Notes: a model not told the origin generated them from the sequence alone. A stretch of DNA of 64,000 bases from Penelope pileata (GCA_013396635.1 WBMW01003175.1:582-64581); one strand, 5' to 3'; counted from the first letter of the stretch, positions 1-13,714 are shown. Translations and numbers: made by a program.

Positions 1-817
1 AAAGATGCACCGATGTCACCGATGTCAGCACTGCTTTTCACTACTGCTTTTCACTGCTTGAAAACCTGCAGTCATTCAGAGGCAGATGCTGCTCCTTAAA
101 AGCTGCCCGCTGGTTTCCCAGCTTTGGCATTTGTGTTTTGGAGCTGTTCTCTGCCAAGGTTCTTCTGAGCCTTGAAGCACATTGAGACAGGAACTGCAGC
201 GGGAGTGCTGCGCACCTGGGATGGACGTCCCTCTCCTCCTCCTCTTCTTAGGTTACTCTGTGCTGCTGCACCTACATCCTGTTTTGGAGAGCTTCAACTG
301 GTTCTGCATTTACTGCTTGAATGTTTTCCAAAAGTGCACTCATCATAGTAAGAAATGCTTTGAATTATTCGTAATTTGCAATTGCACAAAATACATTGAT
401 ACTCTGATCACCTTCATGCAGAGAAGTTTCACAAAGGTGTATTGTAAGTTATCCTCAAAGCAAGGCGGTGTGTTTGCTTGCTGGGTTCTGGCCTGCGAAG
501 ATGAGACATTTCTTTTTTTGCATTTAGAGATACAGCTTTGTTTTTCAGAATTCTGACAACAGATTTCTGTCTCTCAAGAACAGACAAATAAGATTGTTCA
601 AAGAGTGCAACTTTATCCAGAAGAGGTTAACTGTAGCAGAGCCTGGTAACTGGGTTGTGCAACAGTGGATTAAAGATGCAGTCTGCTTTTGTAACTTGGA
701 AAATCAATAGCTGTGTGAAATCAAAGTTGAAGACTCATTTGAGAAACCAGAAAGTATCTGCAGCAAAACAAAAATCTGGCAGGGAGACATATTAAATTGG
801 CTTATACTTATCTTATT

Positions 818-818
<1 letters not shown>

Positions 819-859
<41 letters not shown>

Positions 860-884
860 GGGGGAGTGTCTATTCTTTAAAAAN
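819..884. repeat. Poly-T tract (about 40 T) with nearby N
   Basis: There are 40 consecutive T (819-858), then six G, then ordinary sequence with a single N at 884. It may be a microsatellite or a reverse-oriented poly-A tail. I see no retroposon body attached on either side. Confidence 0.9.
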
Positions 885-1174
885 CCTGGAGAATGACTCA
901 TGACTTCTAAACAGTAAAAAAAATAATAAAAAAAGATTAGATACAGAAGATCAAGTGTGCAGAACTGGACTCTTAGAGTCATGTTTTGGCCAGAAAAACC
1001 AGTATCTGCGATACATGTTTATTTTCAATATGTCACTTTCATCTGTCATGTGATCAAGTGGCCACCCTGACTAAATGCTGTGTGTAGGCCATACATCAAC
1101 GTTACAGAAATTCCGTCCAGTGAAAGTAGTCTTATTCTTACAGTGCTACTTTGAATTGTGTTTTTACTATGAAA

Positions 1175-1256
1175 TATAGTTGTATGTGATTACATTACAA
1201 ACATTAGTAATTATTATACAACATTATAGTTGTATGTGATTACATTACAAACATTA
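1175..1256. repeat. 32-bp direct repeat, 50-bp period
   Basis: The segment at 1175-1206 (beginning TATAGTTGTATGTGATTACA) recurs without change at 1225-1256, leaving an 18-bp spacer. Perfect identity suggests a recent local duplication. Confidence 0.95.
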
Positions 1257-4200
1257 CATGTTTGTAAGATTTTCAATGCCTGCTCTTCTTTTTGTGAAAA
1301 GTAAGGAATGGAACATTGGTCTGCACACAGATGAGCTCTTTGCAATCTGAATGACAGGATTGCAGCTCACAGCTGTCAAGGTGAAGGGTTGTAGAGCTAC
1401 TTTTTCAGGGATCATTAAGGTGCAAACAAATGTAATATGTTGATTCATGTTTTCTCACCAGCCACACCTTTCAAGGCATATGATCAATTTTAAGGCATAC
1501 ACATAGTTCACAGAAAGACAAGGCCTTTTTTATTTTTTACTGAATTCAGCATTCAAATGTATTTTTTTTTTATTCTACTGAACTTAGATTTAAGGATAAC
1601 TCTGGATATTTGTTGCTTTTTTCTAGTCTAATTCTGTTGGGGAAATGGGGGTGGAAAGAGGAAGAGGTGAGTTCATAACATTTCCAGTCTATATTCCAGC
1701 ATTTCTGTTGTCAGCTTTGCAGTGTGTGGTTACAGGGTAAGGTAGTTCAGATATTCCAGGACTGAAGATCTAAGATAATATATCTGGAACTTTCAGCACC
1801 CTCCAACACTTTCTATACTGTCCCACAGGACATCCAGAAGTACACTGACTTCTGTAGAATTTGGACATAATTTTAAAATCTGTGATTGAAATCCACATTA
1901 TTTCTGGAAACAGGCTAGAATTGTTATAAGTTGAGATAATTATTCATTTGCTCAGAATCATTTCTTAATATATAATTGATGACTCCCTATTTTTACAGAG
2001 AGATACTTTAAATTTGTATCCACCAAGGAATAAAGATTCTTTAATCAGAAAAAAATGGCTTATTTTGTATATATAGCAAAATTTTAAGCATATTCTAGTA
2101 AGAAAGAATTTTTGATTGATAACAACATACTTTAATATGCATTCTATCTTTGTTTACCTGTTATAGCTACCTTGCATCCTGAAAACAAACTTCTGTTTTC
2201 TTCTGGAGTTCTGAGATGTGTCATAAAAAAGTCCAAATCTTCAAAGTGCTCCTTTTGCTTGCCATCATTAATATTCAGATGCTGAAGACTAATTTTTCTC
2301 TTCCGTAAGAGAAAAAGCAACTTCATTTCAATTGTAAATACTCAGCGAATAGCTATCCTACAACCTAAACAAGCAAACAAACACAAGAAATAAAATGTAG
2401 GCAGGTCGTGGGGAAATTGTGGAGATAGTGAACACTGTGGGTTGAGATTCAGTTTGGTCTACAGATGTGGCATGCTCTGGCTTTCTCAACTTGAAAGAAT
2501 TTTCATATATTGCTTTAAGCAATACACTCTCTTAACCTCTCCCCTATCACTGTTCTTCCTTGCTAGTTCATTTTTGATTTAATGCATACATAAATATTTG
2601 TGAGATTCTTGGACTTCACCCCTCCACACTTAGCATGCTGTGAGAGATAGTTGATGAAATCATACTTGTTTTTTCTTTAGCAATGTCAATACTCAGTTTC
2701 AGTCTTTAAACCATTATTTGTACAAATAGTCTGCTGCTGAAGGAGGGTGAAAGATTTAACCTAATCTTGAGTTCATTTTTTGCCACATCCTTCCAACAGG
2801 GCAAGTCTAGTTGTACACATTTGTTCAAGATCTTGCTCACATCATCTCTGTTCTCCTGTGCTCCATAGCCCTTGGAATCAAATCATGGCTACTTCTACCT
2901 GTGTGTGGTGTAGTCAGAATGCATAGTATAATGTCTATACACTTTAACTTGGCTGTGACCAAGTGTTTTCTGCACTGGCAAGTACCAAAATAGTTCAGTG
3001 TCCCTAAACAAAGAATCTGACAATTTGTGGCCATTAGCCTCTCTGCTTTAAGGAAAACATTTTGTATGTTAGAAGCAATGTCATGGTTATGGCTTGGACT
3101 ACGGGTAGACTTCTTCCATTAAATCCTCTGTATATGAATAAACCAGATAATGCAAGAGGGAAATCCAACAAACGTGGAACTATATTTAGAGAATCAAGGC
3201 ACGTTTTAGAAAATGTAGAACTATCATCTATGAAGTATTTGGAATACTTTTGCCTTTGCTCATTATTAACTAACTGAAGAGAATAACAAGTCAATAGTAT
3301 TTAGCTTCTTCAATTTACTAAGAATATAAAAAAAATGAAGAAAAAACTGATAGCTGCACTTCAACTATTAGAAATTTCTAAGAAATGTTTAGATGATGGA
3401 AACTCACTATATTTCTTTTTTTGGGTGGAGTGTGTATGGCTAAGTGTAGTAGAAATGCTAAGATTCAGATTCTATAAGTGACCATTCTCTCCTGTGCAAA
3501 CCATGTCACTCGTGCTGAATGGAGATGCAGTTATGGTTTGGCGTTGGAAGAAACCATATCCAGCAACATTAGTTCATTCAGAACCTGCCTTCAGAAAACC
3601 ACAAAAAGAATATGCGCTTCTTCAACGATGTGATTTAAACCCCTCAGTGTTCTGTGTCCTTAGCCATTTTCATTACCAGGAGCACTTCAGCACTAGACAA
3701 GATAAGCTGACAGAGAACTCACTGTGGAACATCTGGAAATTCTTGAAGCAATACCTATTACTATCACCATAATTATTGCGCTTTGCTAGCAATGCCCCAG
3801 TGTTATGAGTAATGGATCTTTATTTTAATGGTTAAGCAATACACTCAAATTGCTCAAACTTATCAAGTACTTCTACTTGTTTTCCATTTGCAATCTGAAG
3901 AGAGTTTAGTGAATCTGTTAATTTGTTGTATAATTTTCTGTCAGCACTAAACTTGTTAAACATTACTGACTAAAATACCTAAAACTTTCAAAAGCGTCTG
4001 GCTCCAGCTAGTCATAACAATAGACTTCTGCTTTCAGTTTCATGTGCATGCAGTTCCAGTAAAGTGATTCATGCCTACATGGGTGTGATAGGCTTGTATT
4101 TCACAGAGTTGTCTGTACAGGTCTTGCATCAAATTTGAAATATTTTTGTTCCATCTCATTGGCTAGTTTTATAACACAATCATTCTTCTCAAATTCCAGT

Positions 4201-4502
4201 TCAGATCTTCAGAAATTAGACCTCCCTTTGCTTAAAACACTTGCTTTTCCTTCCTAATAAGTAGCATCCAGCAATGAGTGTGTCCGTGCTAATATTTTCA
4301 TTTGGATCAGCAATGCTGTTTAGAACTGAACCTCTTGTTCACCCCTGCTTTGGTTTGCTTTCTGGAGTGATCCTGGGGAGTGACCTGGAAAGGATTCCTT
4401 CTGAACTAAATAATCTGGAAGATGCACTGCAGGAATGTGCCTAATGCACTCTAGCCAAGAAATAAGCCTTCAGTCTTGAGACTTGAGAGCTAGTCCAAAG
4501 TA

Positions 4503-4949
4503 CGAAGGTCACTCTGAAAGCGAATTCTCAGCTACAAAATGCTACTTTTCAACATAGTCGCCACCATTAGTGATGACCAAGAGCCTGTATGCCATGCTCG
4601 TAACAATGTGCACCAGTGAAGGTGGCCCACTGTCACCACTGCCAAAATGCACCACCACCGCCTCACTGTGCTGACATCCACTGTTGGGTCTCCATCAATG
4701 TTCAGCAAGCATCGATGAATGTCAGTGAGTGCCATTTTTTCTGCATGGAGGAATTCAATTCCACCCCTTTGCTTCATCCGCACTTCCATGTCAGACACCA
4801 TTGAGTCAGACTTCCCCTCTGCTGCCATCTGTTGCACGGCAACAAAGTGTAACGGAATATTGGTGGGAAAGTTCAACCTCTACTGCCATACCACCAACAT
4901 CTGGGCCAACATTATAAAATAGGAGGCATTACTTTCAGAGCAGCCCTTG
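4503..4949 (-). mobile_element. Short mariner element, minus strand (Galluhop-like)
   Basis: The element is bounded by TA dinucleotides (4501-4502 and 4950-4951) as expected for Tc1/mariner insertion. The right end reads, on the minus strand, CAAGGGCTGCTCTGAAAGTA, and the left end is a diverged copy (CGAAGGTCACTCTGAAAG). The minus strand encodes a remnant of the N-terminal DNA-binding region of a mariner transposase: Q-R-G-G-I-E-F-L-H-A-E-K-M, then I-H-R-C-L-L, then D-V-S-T-V-R-R-W-W. The catalytic DDD domain is absent, so the element cannot move on its own. It is about 110 bp shorter than the other two copies here because of further internal deletion next to the left terminal repeat. Confidence 0.85.
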
Positions 4950-7145
4950 TACATCCCACCAGTGTCAAATTCATGCTCCTAAGTAAGCTTTACCCCATGC
5001 TTTCTTCATTCCTCTGCCTTTAAATGGTGAAAGTGTTGCGCGGTTCCTGTTTCTGTATTTTTCATGGTGGTTGGCTGTGCCAGTCCCATCTGCTTGTTCC
5101 TATCTCCTTGATGAGAATGATGCACTCAGGTTTCCAGAAAGCTTTCCCAGAAGCTGCTTTTGCTTTACTTGGTGGTGCTCCCCGTATTGTTGGTGAATAG
5201 GAAATGAATGTAATAGCAACAAAGCCTTTTATTGTCACAGCAGCATTATTTTTGTGTCAACAATGTCCCTGTGTCAATATGTGAACTCTGAACCTATTTC
5301 TCAAGTCCAGTTTGTCATGTTGCTGCTCTAGCTCTTTCATCATTCACTTTTTTTGGAAGAGGTGGCTCAGTCAATTTATGGTCTTGTGTGTCATTTAATG
5401 AACAGAAATCAGCTCTCTGTGACAGTATGAGAGTGCCCAACCCACTCAATATGGGAACTTGATTTCATTTTTTTGCTTGTAGAGGGACTGGATGTTACAC
5501 AGTTTCTGATTCATTAAGGTGTGTTTCTGTGTTTGATATCTTGGTCTTGCCATAGCCATGTTTGAACTCACTGAGAAACATTTCTGTATAAACTCAGGTG
5601 AGACAGTAGGATGGGTGGAGTCAGCTAGAGTATAAAGGTACAAATGGACAGCACTTGAAGAAGAAAAGGTGGTTGTTTGTCAAAGACTAGAGTTCTCTGA
5701 GGTGTATCCTCCAAATGCACATACTTTATCTCTCTTTTTTTTTGGATTTTCTATAAGTTTTACATATTAATTAAGCCAAAACAGGAGTTAACAATCAGTA
5801 TTACAGTAGTTTACACCTGTGAAAACAAGGATTTATTCTACAAAATATATGTATTGCTGTGTAATTTCAAAAATAAATAGAAAAGTTTGTGGTACAATCA
5901 ATTAACATAGTATAAAACTGTTTTAAACATACTTTAAACTAACAATTCCAAATAAGTAAAAGGTAGGAGTTTTGAGTCATTTTGAGATGAGAATAAAGTT
6001 TCTAATTTTTAACTTAACAGTGGTCCGTAATATAGCTATGATTTATATTGTTTATCATCCCAATTGCATACTTTGCCTCCATGTTGCATCTCTTCCTTAT
6101 TTGAATGTTGCATTTGTATTATTCTCTGCACAAGTAGAGTTTGTGCCCATGCTTACCTTCAGGATAAATCACAGGGTGATCTGTGTGGCTGTCAAACCCA
6201 CAGGGCTTTTCGCTGTGAGCTCATCAGCCTAGGGGCTGCCATTTGTTTAGAGGAGGTACATAGCCATCCAGGTTGCTGATCAGGGGGCTGAACACATGAA
6301 TGGAACCAAGTACCGGGGTAAGAAGACTGCATTGCTTTTGTGACCTGACCTAGAGTAACTTGCAATGGTTTTGAAGAAAGATTGGATTTCTCAACACAGC
6401 CGGACCAGAACATAATGATTCTTTTCCTTCCATTATTTGATCTGCTAGGAAGAGCATCTGTTTTTCTTCTTGGCTGTCAGTTTTGAAGGTTAGTCACTGG
6501 AGAGTGGATGAGTGTACTAGAGGAAGAAAAAGCTAACGTACCAAAGCAATATCACGTAAAATTTCTTAAGGCTAAGCTTAATTAAAGCAGAGAAGTGTTA
6601 CAAATTTATTTGAAAATACAGTGGAAAAATGACATGCCTGTCTCTGGCCATATCCAGCCATTAGTGCTTGTGGTTGCTGTGGGTTTTATTAACCCTGTTC
6701 TGCCACAAGCATGGCACGTCATAGAAGATTGAAGTCTTTATGTGGATTTTTATTGGTCTCATGAATGCATTACCTTTCATAAAGTACTCATAACTATTTT
6801 TATGCACCTAAGCAAAAAAATAATGGCATCAACAAAATGCAGACTTGAGTGTTCTTGCGGCTGTTTTCATGTGTGATCAGTTGTTGATATGTCGTAGTCA
6901 AGCTTTAAGAGGAGGGGAAAAAAAACGGTGCTACAATCCCATCAACTGTTCAATGTGAGGGAATAATTAAGAAATTGCTTTGTACTAAAACTTAGACCTG
7001 GTGCACATTCAAGAAAAATAACAAGTAATTAATCAGGACACCACTGTTTGTTTATTTTCAGTGTTCTGCTGCATTAGTTTTTTCGTGGTGTGGACATACA
7101 AAAATTAAATACATGCAACATACACTTTTTCTAAAGCCCCATTAT

Positions 7146-7949
7146 ATCAAGTCTGGCTGGGATGGAGTTAGGTTTCTTCATAGCAGCTTCTGGTGCAGTA
7201 TTTGAGAATGCATCAGTGGTTTAGCTATTGCTGAACAGTGCTTGCATTGCACAACCATGCCAACCTCATGAAATTCAACAAAGCCAAGTGCAAGGTCCTG
7301 CACCTGGGTCGGAGCAATCCCAAGTACACATACAGGCTGGGCAGAGAATGGCTTGAGAGTAGCCCTGAGGAGAGGGACTTGGGGGTGTGTGTTGACGAGA
7401 AACTCAACATGAGCCGGCAGTGTGCGCTTGCAGCCCAGAAGGCCAACCGCATCCTGGGCTGCATCAAGAGAAGCGTGGCCAGCAGGTTGAGGGAGGTGAT
7501 TCTGCCCCTCTACTCTGCTCTCGTGAGACCTCACCTGGAGTATTGTGTCCAGTTCTGGGGCCNGCATGCCACTCGATCCTTTCAGTGAGAAGGCTGGGAG
7601 AGGGCAAGAGGCTGGAGGGGACACAGCTGAGACAGCTGAACTGAGCTGACCATACTGAATATCCTCATGCTCATCAACAAAAACGAAGGGAAGGTGTTTT
7701 TGGAGAGGTATCCATTGCTTGAAAACTGGCTGAGCATTGTTCTCCATGTGGGAGGTGGTGAGCGATTGCCTTTGTATCACTTATTTATTTCTGATTTCAT
7801 TTTCTTCTTCTTGCCTTTACTCATTAACGGTATAGTTTGACCCACAAGTTTCCTCACTTCTGCTCTTTCTGTTCTCTGCCCCGTACTACACTGGGGAGGG
7901 AAGAAGCAGCTGTGTGGTGCTTAGCTCTGGCCAAGGTCCACCCACCACA
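7146..7949 (+). mobile_element. Probable solo LTR of an avian endogenous retrovirus, interrupted by CR1
   Basis: 7146-7256 (from TCTGGCTGGGATGGAGTTAG) and 7564-7949 (ending CACCACA) together resemble the two parts of a widespread bird LTR that I recognise. In plus orientation the U3-like half runs into a degraded TATA region near 7665-7680, and the U5-like end is near 7949. No internal viral genes are present on either side, so this is a solo LTR. Its middle is replaced by a CR1 fragment and an N at 7563. The family name cannot be assigned without a library search. Confidence 0.55.
7257..7562 (+). mobile_element. CR1 LINE fragment (reverse transcriptase C-terminal part)
   Basis: This is a plus-strand CR1 piece with an unbroken frame (7238-7562) that includes N-L-M-K-F-N-K-A-K-C-K-V-L-H-L-G, L-N-M-S-R-Q-C-A-L-A-A-Q-K-A-N and R-P-H-L-E-Y-C-V-Q-F-W-G, typical of avian CR1 ORF2 downstream of the polymerase core. 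It lacks both the 5' part and the CR1 3' end, stopping abruptly at the N at 7563. A normal CR1 insertion keeps its 3' end, so this junction is abnormal. Confidence 0.88.
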
Positions 7950-10435
7950 GCCCTATGGCAGCATCTGACAGGAGTTTAATTTCTCTGGTGGGTGATTAAG
8001 AGTGGAAAGTAAAGTATCAAATAAATGCTTAATGTCACTGGTGCAATTTTCAAGCTTTTGTTACACACATTCATAGGGAAGATATTATATAAATTAAATA
8101 AATTAAAGAACGGACACTCAATTCATGTTAATTGGGATTCAATTGCAATTGTTTTTCTTTGCTTCCGAATAGTAACTCTTTTTCCTGGTAACTGGTAATA
8201 TTGTTTATGTGGTTTTGACTGGCTGCTTATCATATACAGCTAGAACAATAAAAGTAAGCTTGGAAAATATACATGCAACCTGTAAAGAAAAAATATATAT
8301 ATACTGAACAGAAAACAAGCAGAGGAATGACAAGTAGATTTCTATGAATAACGATGGTTTGACTGCATTCTGTGCTCCTTCAAATTTTGTAGATAAAAAT
8401 GTAATCTAGAACACCAAAGGCCCCGTAAATATTAATACTAATCTTTCCTTACAGTCATTTATTGTTTACTACATCAAATAGTAGGGCTCTGTAAAGTTGT
8501 ATCCTATACAACAACATTGTATACAGCAACTCTAGTTTCGTACTACCACTGCAGGGTAGATATTGTTGTAATCTTAGTGTTGTTACTGCAATAAAGTAGT
8601 TTAAGAGCAAAATCTCTTAAAATAGCTCCTTTAAGCTTCCTCTGTATGAAAAAGCTGATTGTACAGTGCTTGCAGTTCTTTTACACTGGCTCTCTCCAGG
8701 ACACTGCTTATTTTCATTCAGTCTATTTCAGGGCACTTTTCAAACACTTTTGAGATGATACATTTGCACCTAATGCCCAACTGCACAGACAAAATCGTCA
8801 TACTTCACTACAGTCATATTTGTGTCTGAGAGATATCTGGGATAAATAATTTGTGACTAAGGTCTCTTAAAGGGCTTGAATAAAATCTGTGGTTTTGTTT
8901 GTTTGGTTTTGGTTTTGGACAGGATGAGTATGCAGGTGAGATTAAGTCATATAGGACAAGATGCAAATTCACTGAAGTTGATTAATATCTTTCCAGTCAC
9001 TGAAGTAACTTTACACCAATCCCAGTGAAACTGTTCCTCTCAGGATGGGCTTGAGGAAACACTGACGAAGTGTTGAGGAAATGGTGATTTGAGGGAGCAC
9101 TGAGAGATAAGTAACAAGTAGGTAGCTGGGTCAGATATTTCAGGGGTGGAAATTAATAGAAGAGGAGCAGCAGTGCTTGAAGGTACATGCTACTGTACAT
9201 ACAATATGGCATATATTATTTTGAGTGATGTTCAATGGTTCAGTTTAATAGGGTGGATAACAAAGGCAGAAAGTTAGGATTTAAAATCAAACTGCTGTTG
9301 GCCACATAAAGAAACTAACCTTTAATATGTCACCATAGCAAAAAGCGGTTTTTCTGTGTCTCAGGACCGGAACCATTGCTTTACTAGAAGACAGGAAACC
9401 ATTACATTGTGATAAATAGTTTATAAACATGTTCTAATTTGAAAAAAAATGAAGAGAGCTAACAGACCTTTCAACAGTTGCTTGTTTACTTTAGTTTTAC
9501 TGTAAATATTACATCTTATACATGCACTGAGAAATAGTCCAAACTGAAAATATTTAGTGTTTTACACATCCCTTGCATAAGTGATAAAAGCTAATAATCT
9601 ATGACAATGAATAATTAACAAAGTAATTCCAGATTTGGAAATGTTTCCTTCAGTGCCAGTAAAAAATACCTTAAAGCATTAAGAACAGTGAAAATGAAAG
9701 CTGTCACTCACCTTGGCTTGAGAATATACAGATCTGCATGTGTTAACTGCGGAAATCATCAAAAAGATGTGCTATCTTGTAAAATAACCTTAAGAATTTC
9801 TCAAAAACACCTTAGCATGGAAACTTGTGCATCTTGTATATACTTGGAGAGACAAAATAATTTTTCCTTTTGTCATTGGCTACTGACTATATTCACTAGT
9901 TCACAAATCTAGTTTTTCAATGAAGAATAGAAATTGTGTAAAATTTCTGTACTAATCAGCATTGACATTTCAGCAATATTGGTCTTTAATAAGGTCGTAA
10001 ATTGTATTGTAAATAATGGAAAACAGACTTTTGTGAAATTTCTGTAGCTTCTTATATGCCAGAGGCACATGCACATGGGCAAAAAATAATGTTTTTTTTT
10101 TTTGTGTGACAGACTAAAATTTTTATCTGAAAATGTCATGGAAATTAACTAAACAAACAAACGCTGTTGTTGTTGTTATAAAAGATGTTGTTATTATTTT
10201 GTATGACTAAACAAATGAAGATTAAAAGACTTTTTTAAAGAGGGAGCATTTTCATCTGGACAAAAAAAAACCCTAAAAATTTATTAGGAATTACTTCTAA
10301 GGAAAATAGATACTAAATATATGAGATACTAGAAGTTATACTTCATGATCTCTAGTTTTTAACTTTCAGATATGAGATTTGCTCACTTAGAAGAAAAATG
10401 CCTAAGAAACTAACGTTGCATTTCTCTTGACTTAG

Positions 10436-10567
10436 AAAAAAACGACCAACAGAATATTGCAGCAGGAGATAAAGACATAAACCAGCCTTCCAGTAACCAA
10501 ACTATACAGCCAGAGATACAAGAGAAGTCTGTCTGGGGAAATTGCACTGATGGTGACCTCATCAGAA
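10436..10567 (+). CDS. MDFIC: MDFIC internal coding exon (N-terminal region)
   Basis: This is an internal exon of MDFIC, a cytoplasmic and nuclear regulator that binds transcription factors (MyoD family, Tcf/LEF, cyclin T1) and, by more recent work, Piezo channels. It starts after acceptor TTCTCTTGACTTAG and ends at donor A|GTAAGT. The first two bases complete a split codon, then 43 full codons follow, then one base of the next codon, so both borders are phase 1. The product is acidic, Gln/Asn-rich and has no predicted fold. It contains the segment K-S-V-W-G-N followed by D-G-D-L-I-R, which I recognise from the family N-terminal region. Joining the last base to the next exon gives I-R-T-Q-P-Q-R-L-P-Q, an uninterrupted reading across the intron. 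The identification rests on memory of mammalian MDFIC plus the perfect splice fit. The start codon lies in exon 1, outside the window. Confidence 0.9.
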
Positions 10568-12557
10568 GTAAGTATTTCCAGAACAAATTGCTGCTATTTA
10601 AGATTGCTTTAGTAGTGTAAGGGGATACTGCCTGTTGACTCCCTTAAATGTGTGTCAAATGCAATTGTTTTGCAACTATAATGCATGTCTCAGAATTTAT
10701 TTCCCGGAATGACTTTTGTCAGCATTTCTAAGCAACAATTTGAAATAAAGGCATGATCTGAGTGGTGCAGTGTAATATATACTTCAACAGAATCTACTTT
10801 TTAACCCTTAATGTTATATTCTTTTCTTATTATTCATAGTGGGATCTGTATATCTAGTAAGCACATGAGTTGCAGTATGCAGCTGTGCTCAGTGTCATCA
10901 CCATTGATTTCTCAGGTTATACCTTTCAGTGGTAAACTATGCTGAGAGCAGTTTCTTCCAGATGCACTGAGTCAGATGTAATTTGTTAAAGGATCTTTGA
11001 ATCTTAAAGTAGCTAGTCCTCTTGAAAGTAGAAAAATGGTGTGAGGCAAGGTTTTAGACCGAATGTGCTATGGAATTGGGTTTTTTTTAGTTTTTTTTTT
11101 TTTTACAAGCCCACATTCCTAGTTTGTCTTGGGTGCTTTCAGACATAAAAACTTGTGTGGAATTATTCCCATTTTTCTCTCTTGAGGATCATGTGCTGTC
11201 CAAAAGATCATCCTCAATTGCACTCTCCTGAGGTGAAAATATTTCGATTAACTGCCAGAGCTAATGCTACTTTAAAATACTGTGCATACTTGAACATAGA
11301 TGTTCAAGGGAGGAGCAGCATGAAAAACTCTCCTGTAATTATAGGGTGTATTCAGGAAGAAAATAGGCTAAATGCTGTGATGCTTCAGCTCTCAATCCGA
11401 GGTCATTGTCTGACCACATGCTTCAGTCTTTCTTTACACTGCACGTTTACTCCACTGTTCACAGTGGGGTAAATTCATGTTTTTTGTGCCTGCTATTGTC
11501 ATAATTGTTGATTTTATCTGAAGTCATGATTTTTTTATTTTTTTTTTTTAATCTATAAGATCTGCTTCTGACCATTGACTTAGCATTTGAGGTTCTTTGC
11601 AAATCTGAAATAATCCTTTCTTCCTTTATTTTTCCTAAGTAATGTGTCCTGGTAAATACTTATATCCCTAACATACAGAAGAATTACCATGATCCTTTAT
11701 AGAAGAACTTGAATTTAGCATGTCAAATTTTTATCTGACAATTCAAAAATAATTCTTCATGGGCTATAAATAAGCATTGTCCTACATGTCTTGAGAGTCT
11801 CCTTAATCCCCAAAGATGATTAGTTTAGACCTAGCACAAGCAATTGGTTTGTGCTTTTGTTGAGGACATGGGAAAGTAGGTATGGCATTGGCTACTTTCG
11901 GAGTGTTCTCACTCTAAATCCTCCTTCCCAGAGGCTTCCTTATTCCCAGACCTGTGGGAAAGCAAATTTATTTTCTAGCAGTTTGACAGCATGCCTGAAC
12001 TATGGAAGAAAGGACCAAGGACAGTAATATGGTGGTGCTGTGTCTCCTCTGATCTCCTCACTGCAAAGGCATACTGTAGTGCCTGCACTGGGGAACTGGG
12101 AGAGGAAAAGGTACATTTTTCAATGTACGGTAGAATTTGCAGCAGGTTTTCCAAGTCTCTGACAGTGAAGAAAGTGTGAAGTGACTCGACAGTTACGTGC
12201 AGTTGTATGTCTCTGTGACAGGAAGGTTATCTGCCTCTGGATTGAAAAAGTGATAGGAAGAAGGATGGATATGTGGTAAAATTCAGAGGTAGTGTTCTGC
12301 TCTGCTGTGCATAAATGTGCTCTTCCTGGTTTACCTTTATTGAAAGCAAACTTAGGTGAAAGATGGAAGTTTCTAAAACTCCTAGTCTTGGTAATTGTTT
12401 TGAATACTAGTGGCTTTATTATGACTTTGAGTAGCTGTTGCGACACATTTCTCTCTGTGTTTCAAATTCGTGATTTTTTTAACTTTTAGTGTTCCTATCA
12501 CCAAACAAAATCTAGAAGGAAGGAAGAAATGAAAATGAGGAAATTAATGCAGCTGGC

Positions 12558-12606
12558 TTTTTTTTTCTTCTTTTTTTTTCTTTCTTTCTTTCTTTTTTTT
12601 TTTTTT
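12558..12606. repeat. T-rich (TTTC)n microsatellite
   Basis: A T-run interrupted by four TTTC units lies within the intron. No associated retroposon is seen. Confidence 0.9.
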
Positions 12607-13714
12607 GGCTGTGGCTATGTGTAGAGAAGTCAAAATTGAGGAGCAGTGTCAGGCTCTATCTCTCGTAGTATGCAGATCTACAAATTGATCTACACAGTAA
12701 CTAAAATTTGAATAATAGAAGAAGTAGAACAAATAGAAGTTTATTACAAATATTGCCTGAGCACTTCATTTAAAATAAATGGTATCGTAGCCCAGAATCA
12801 CTTTTATTTGACCAAATCTGTTACTGCACTACACTAAATTTTGTGGAATATCACAATGGATATGGAAATGTGGAATATTGAAAGACGTTTGAGGCTAGAA
12901 TAAACAATGTTTTGACTATTCAGAGCTGTTTTAAAACTGTTTCTTTAAATTGTTTTAGACAGGACACACTTCAGTTTTCTCAGGGATTAAACAACTATTC
13001 ACCACTGTCCTGGTGATTCAATTTCTTTTATTCCCATACAGATAGTTTTCCAGCCCCACAGCTGATACAAAATCCATTAGTGTTAGTTAGTTTTCACTTT
13101 ATAAAATGTTTCCAGCGTTTAATTTCCAAAGTTGTCCTTGTTTGCAGCTGTTTTATCCTGCTGTTATATGGAAGTAGATTAATCAGTCAGTTCTACTGGC
13201 ACACCAACAACGAAGCCCAGTGTTAGAGACTCTGTAATGACTTCATTATGTATGATTTCTTATTTGCACTTGTAAACTCAGTTTACCAGGCAACATCAAT
13301 AAGCTAAAATGCTGCACTCATTTTCCACACTAAGACACTTTCAGTTCACCTTTACCTCGCAGTCCCTTTCTCAAGCCACTTTTAAAAAATTTTCTAGATG
13401 ATGAGATTTCCCCCCAGATTTCCCCTTCCCCAACCTCCTTTAGAGCACCCCTTCTCTCGAAGGGGTGAATGAAAACTTTCATAGCATTCTGTTTAAATGA
13501 CTAATCTTGGGAAAGGATTAAGTATTTATTTAACCAAGGAATTAATGAGTTTTGAAAAGAGCTTGTGAGTCGTGATAGACGAATGTTAACTTCCAGTGCA
13601 ACCCTGTGCTTCAAAAGGCTACTGTATACTGACATGTAAACAGGGAGAGCTAACTAAGAAGGAAATGTTTATATTACTTCTCTGTGTTAATTGTTAATGC
13701 TTTTCATAACTGTT

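Larger units (their letters stand above)
1..10435 (+). other. MDFIC: Upstream MDFIC intron (3' part)
   Basis: This is intron sequence leading to the exon at 10436. I find no credible exon here: the open frames are short, lack splice context or family resemblance, and several are antisense to repeats. The contents I can name are a poly-T tract with a nearby N (819-884), a 32-bp direct repeat (1175-1256), a short mariner element (4503-4949), and an LTR interrupted by a CR1 piece (7146-7949). The remaining stretches (about 1260-4500, 4950-7145 and 7950-10435) are AT-rich unique-looking DNA with no recognisable features. Confidence 0.7.

Noticed and set aside
182..556. 124-codon open frame near the window start
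   Set aside because: No ATG start context, hydrophobic and Cys-rich by composition only, no domain, no splice support. It is likely chance in intron DNA.
7178..7780. 200-codon minus-strand open frame
   Set aside because: Antisense to the CR1 fragment and LTR, and it spans the N at 7563.
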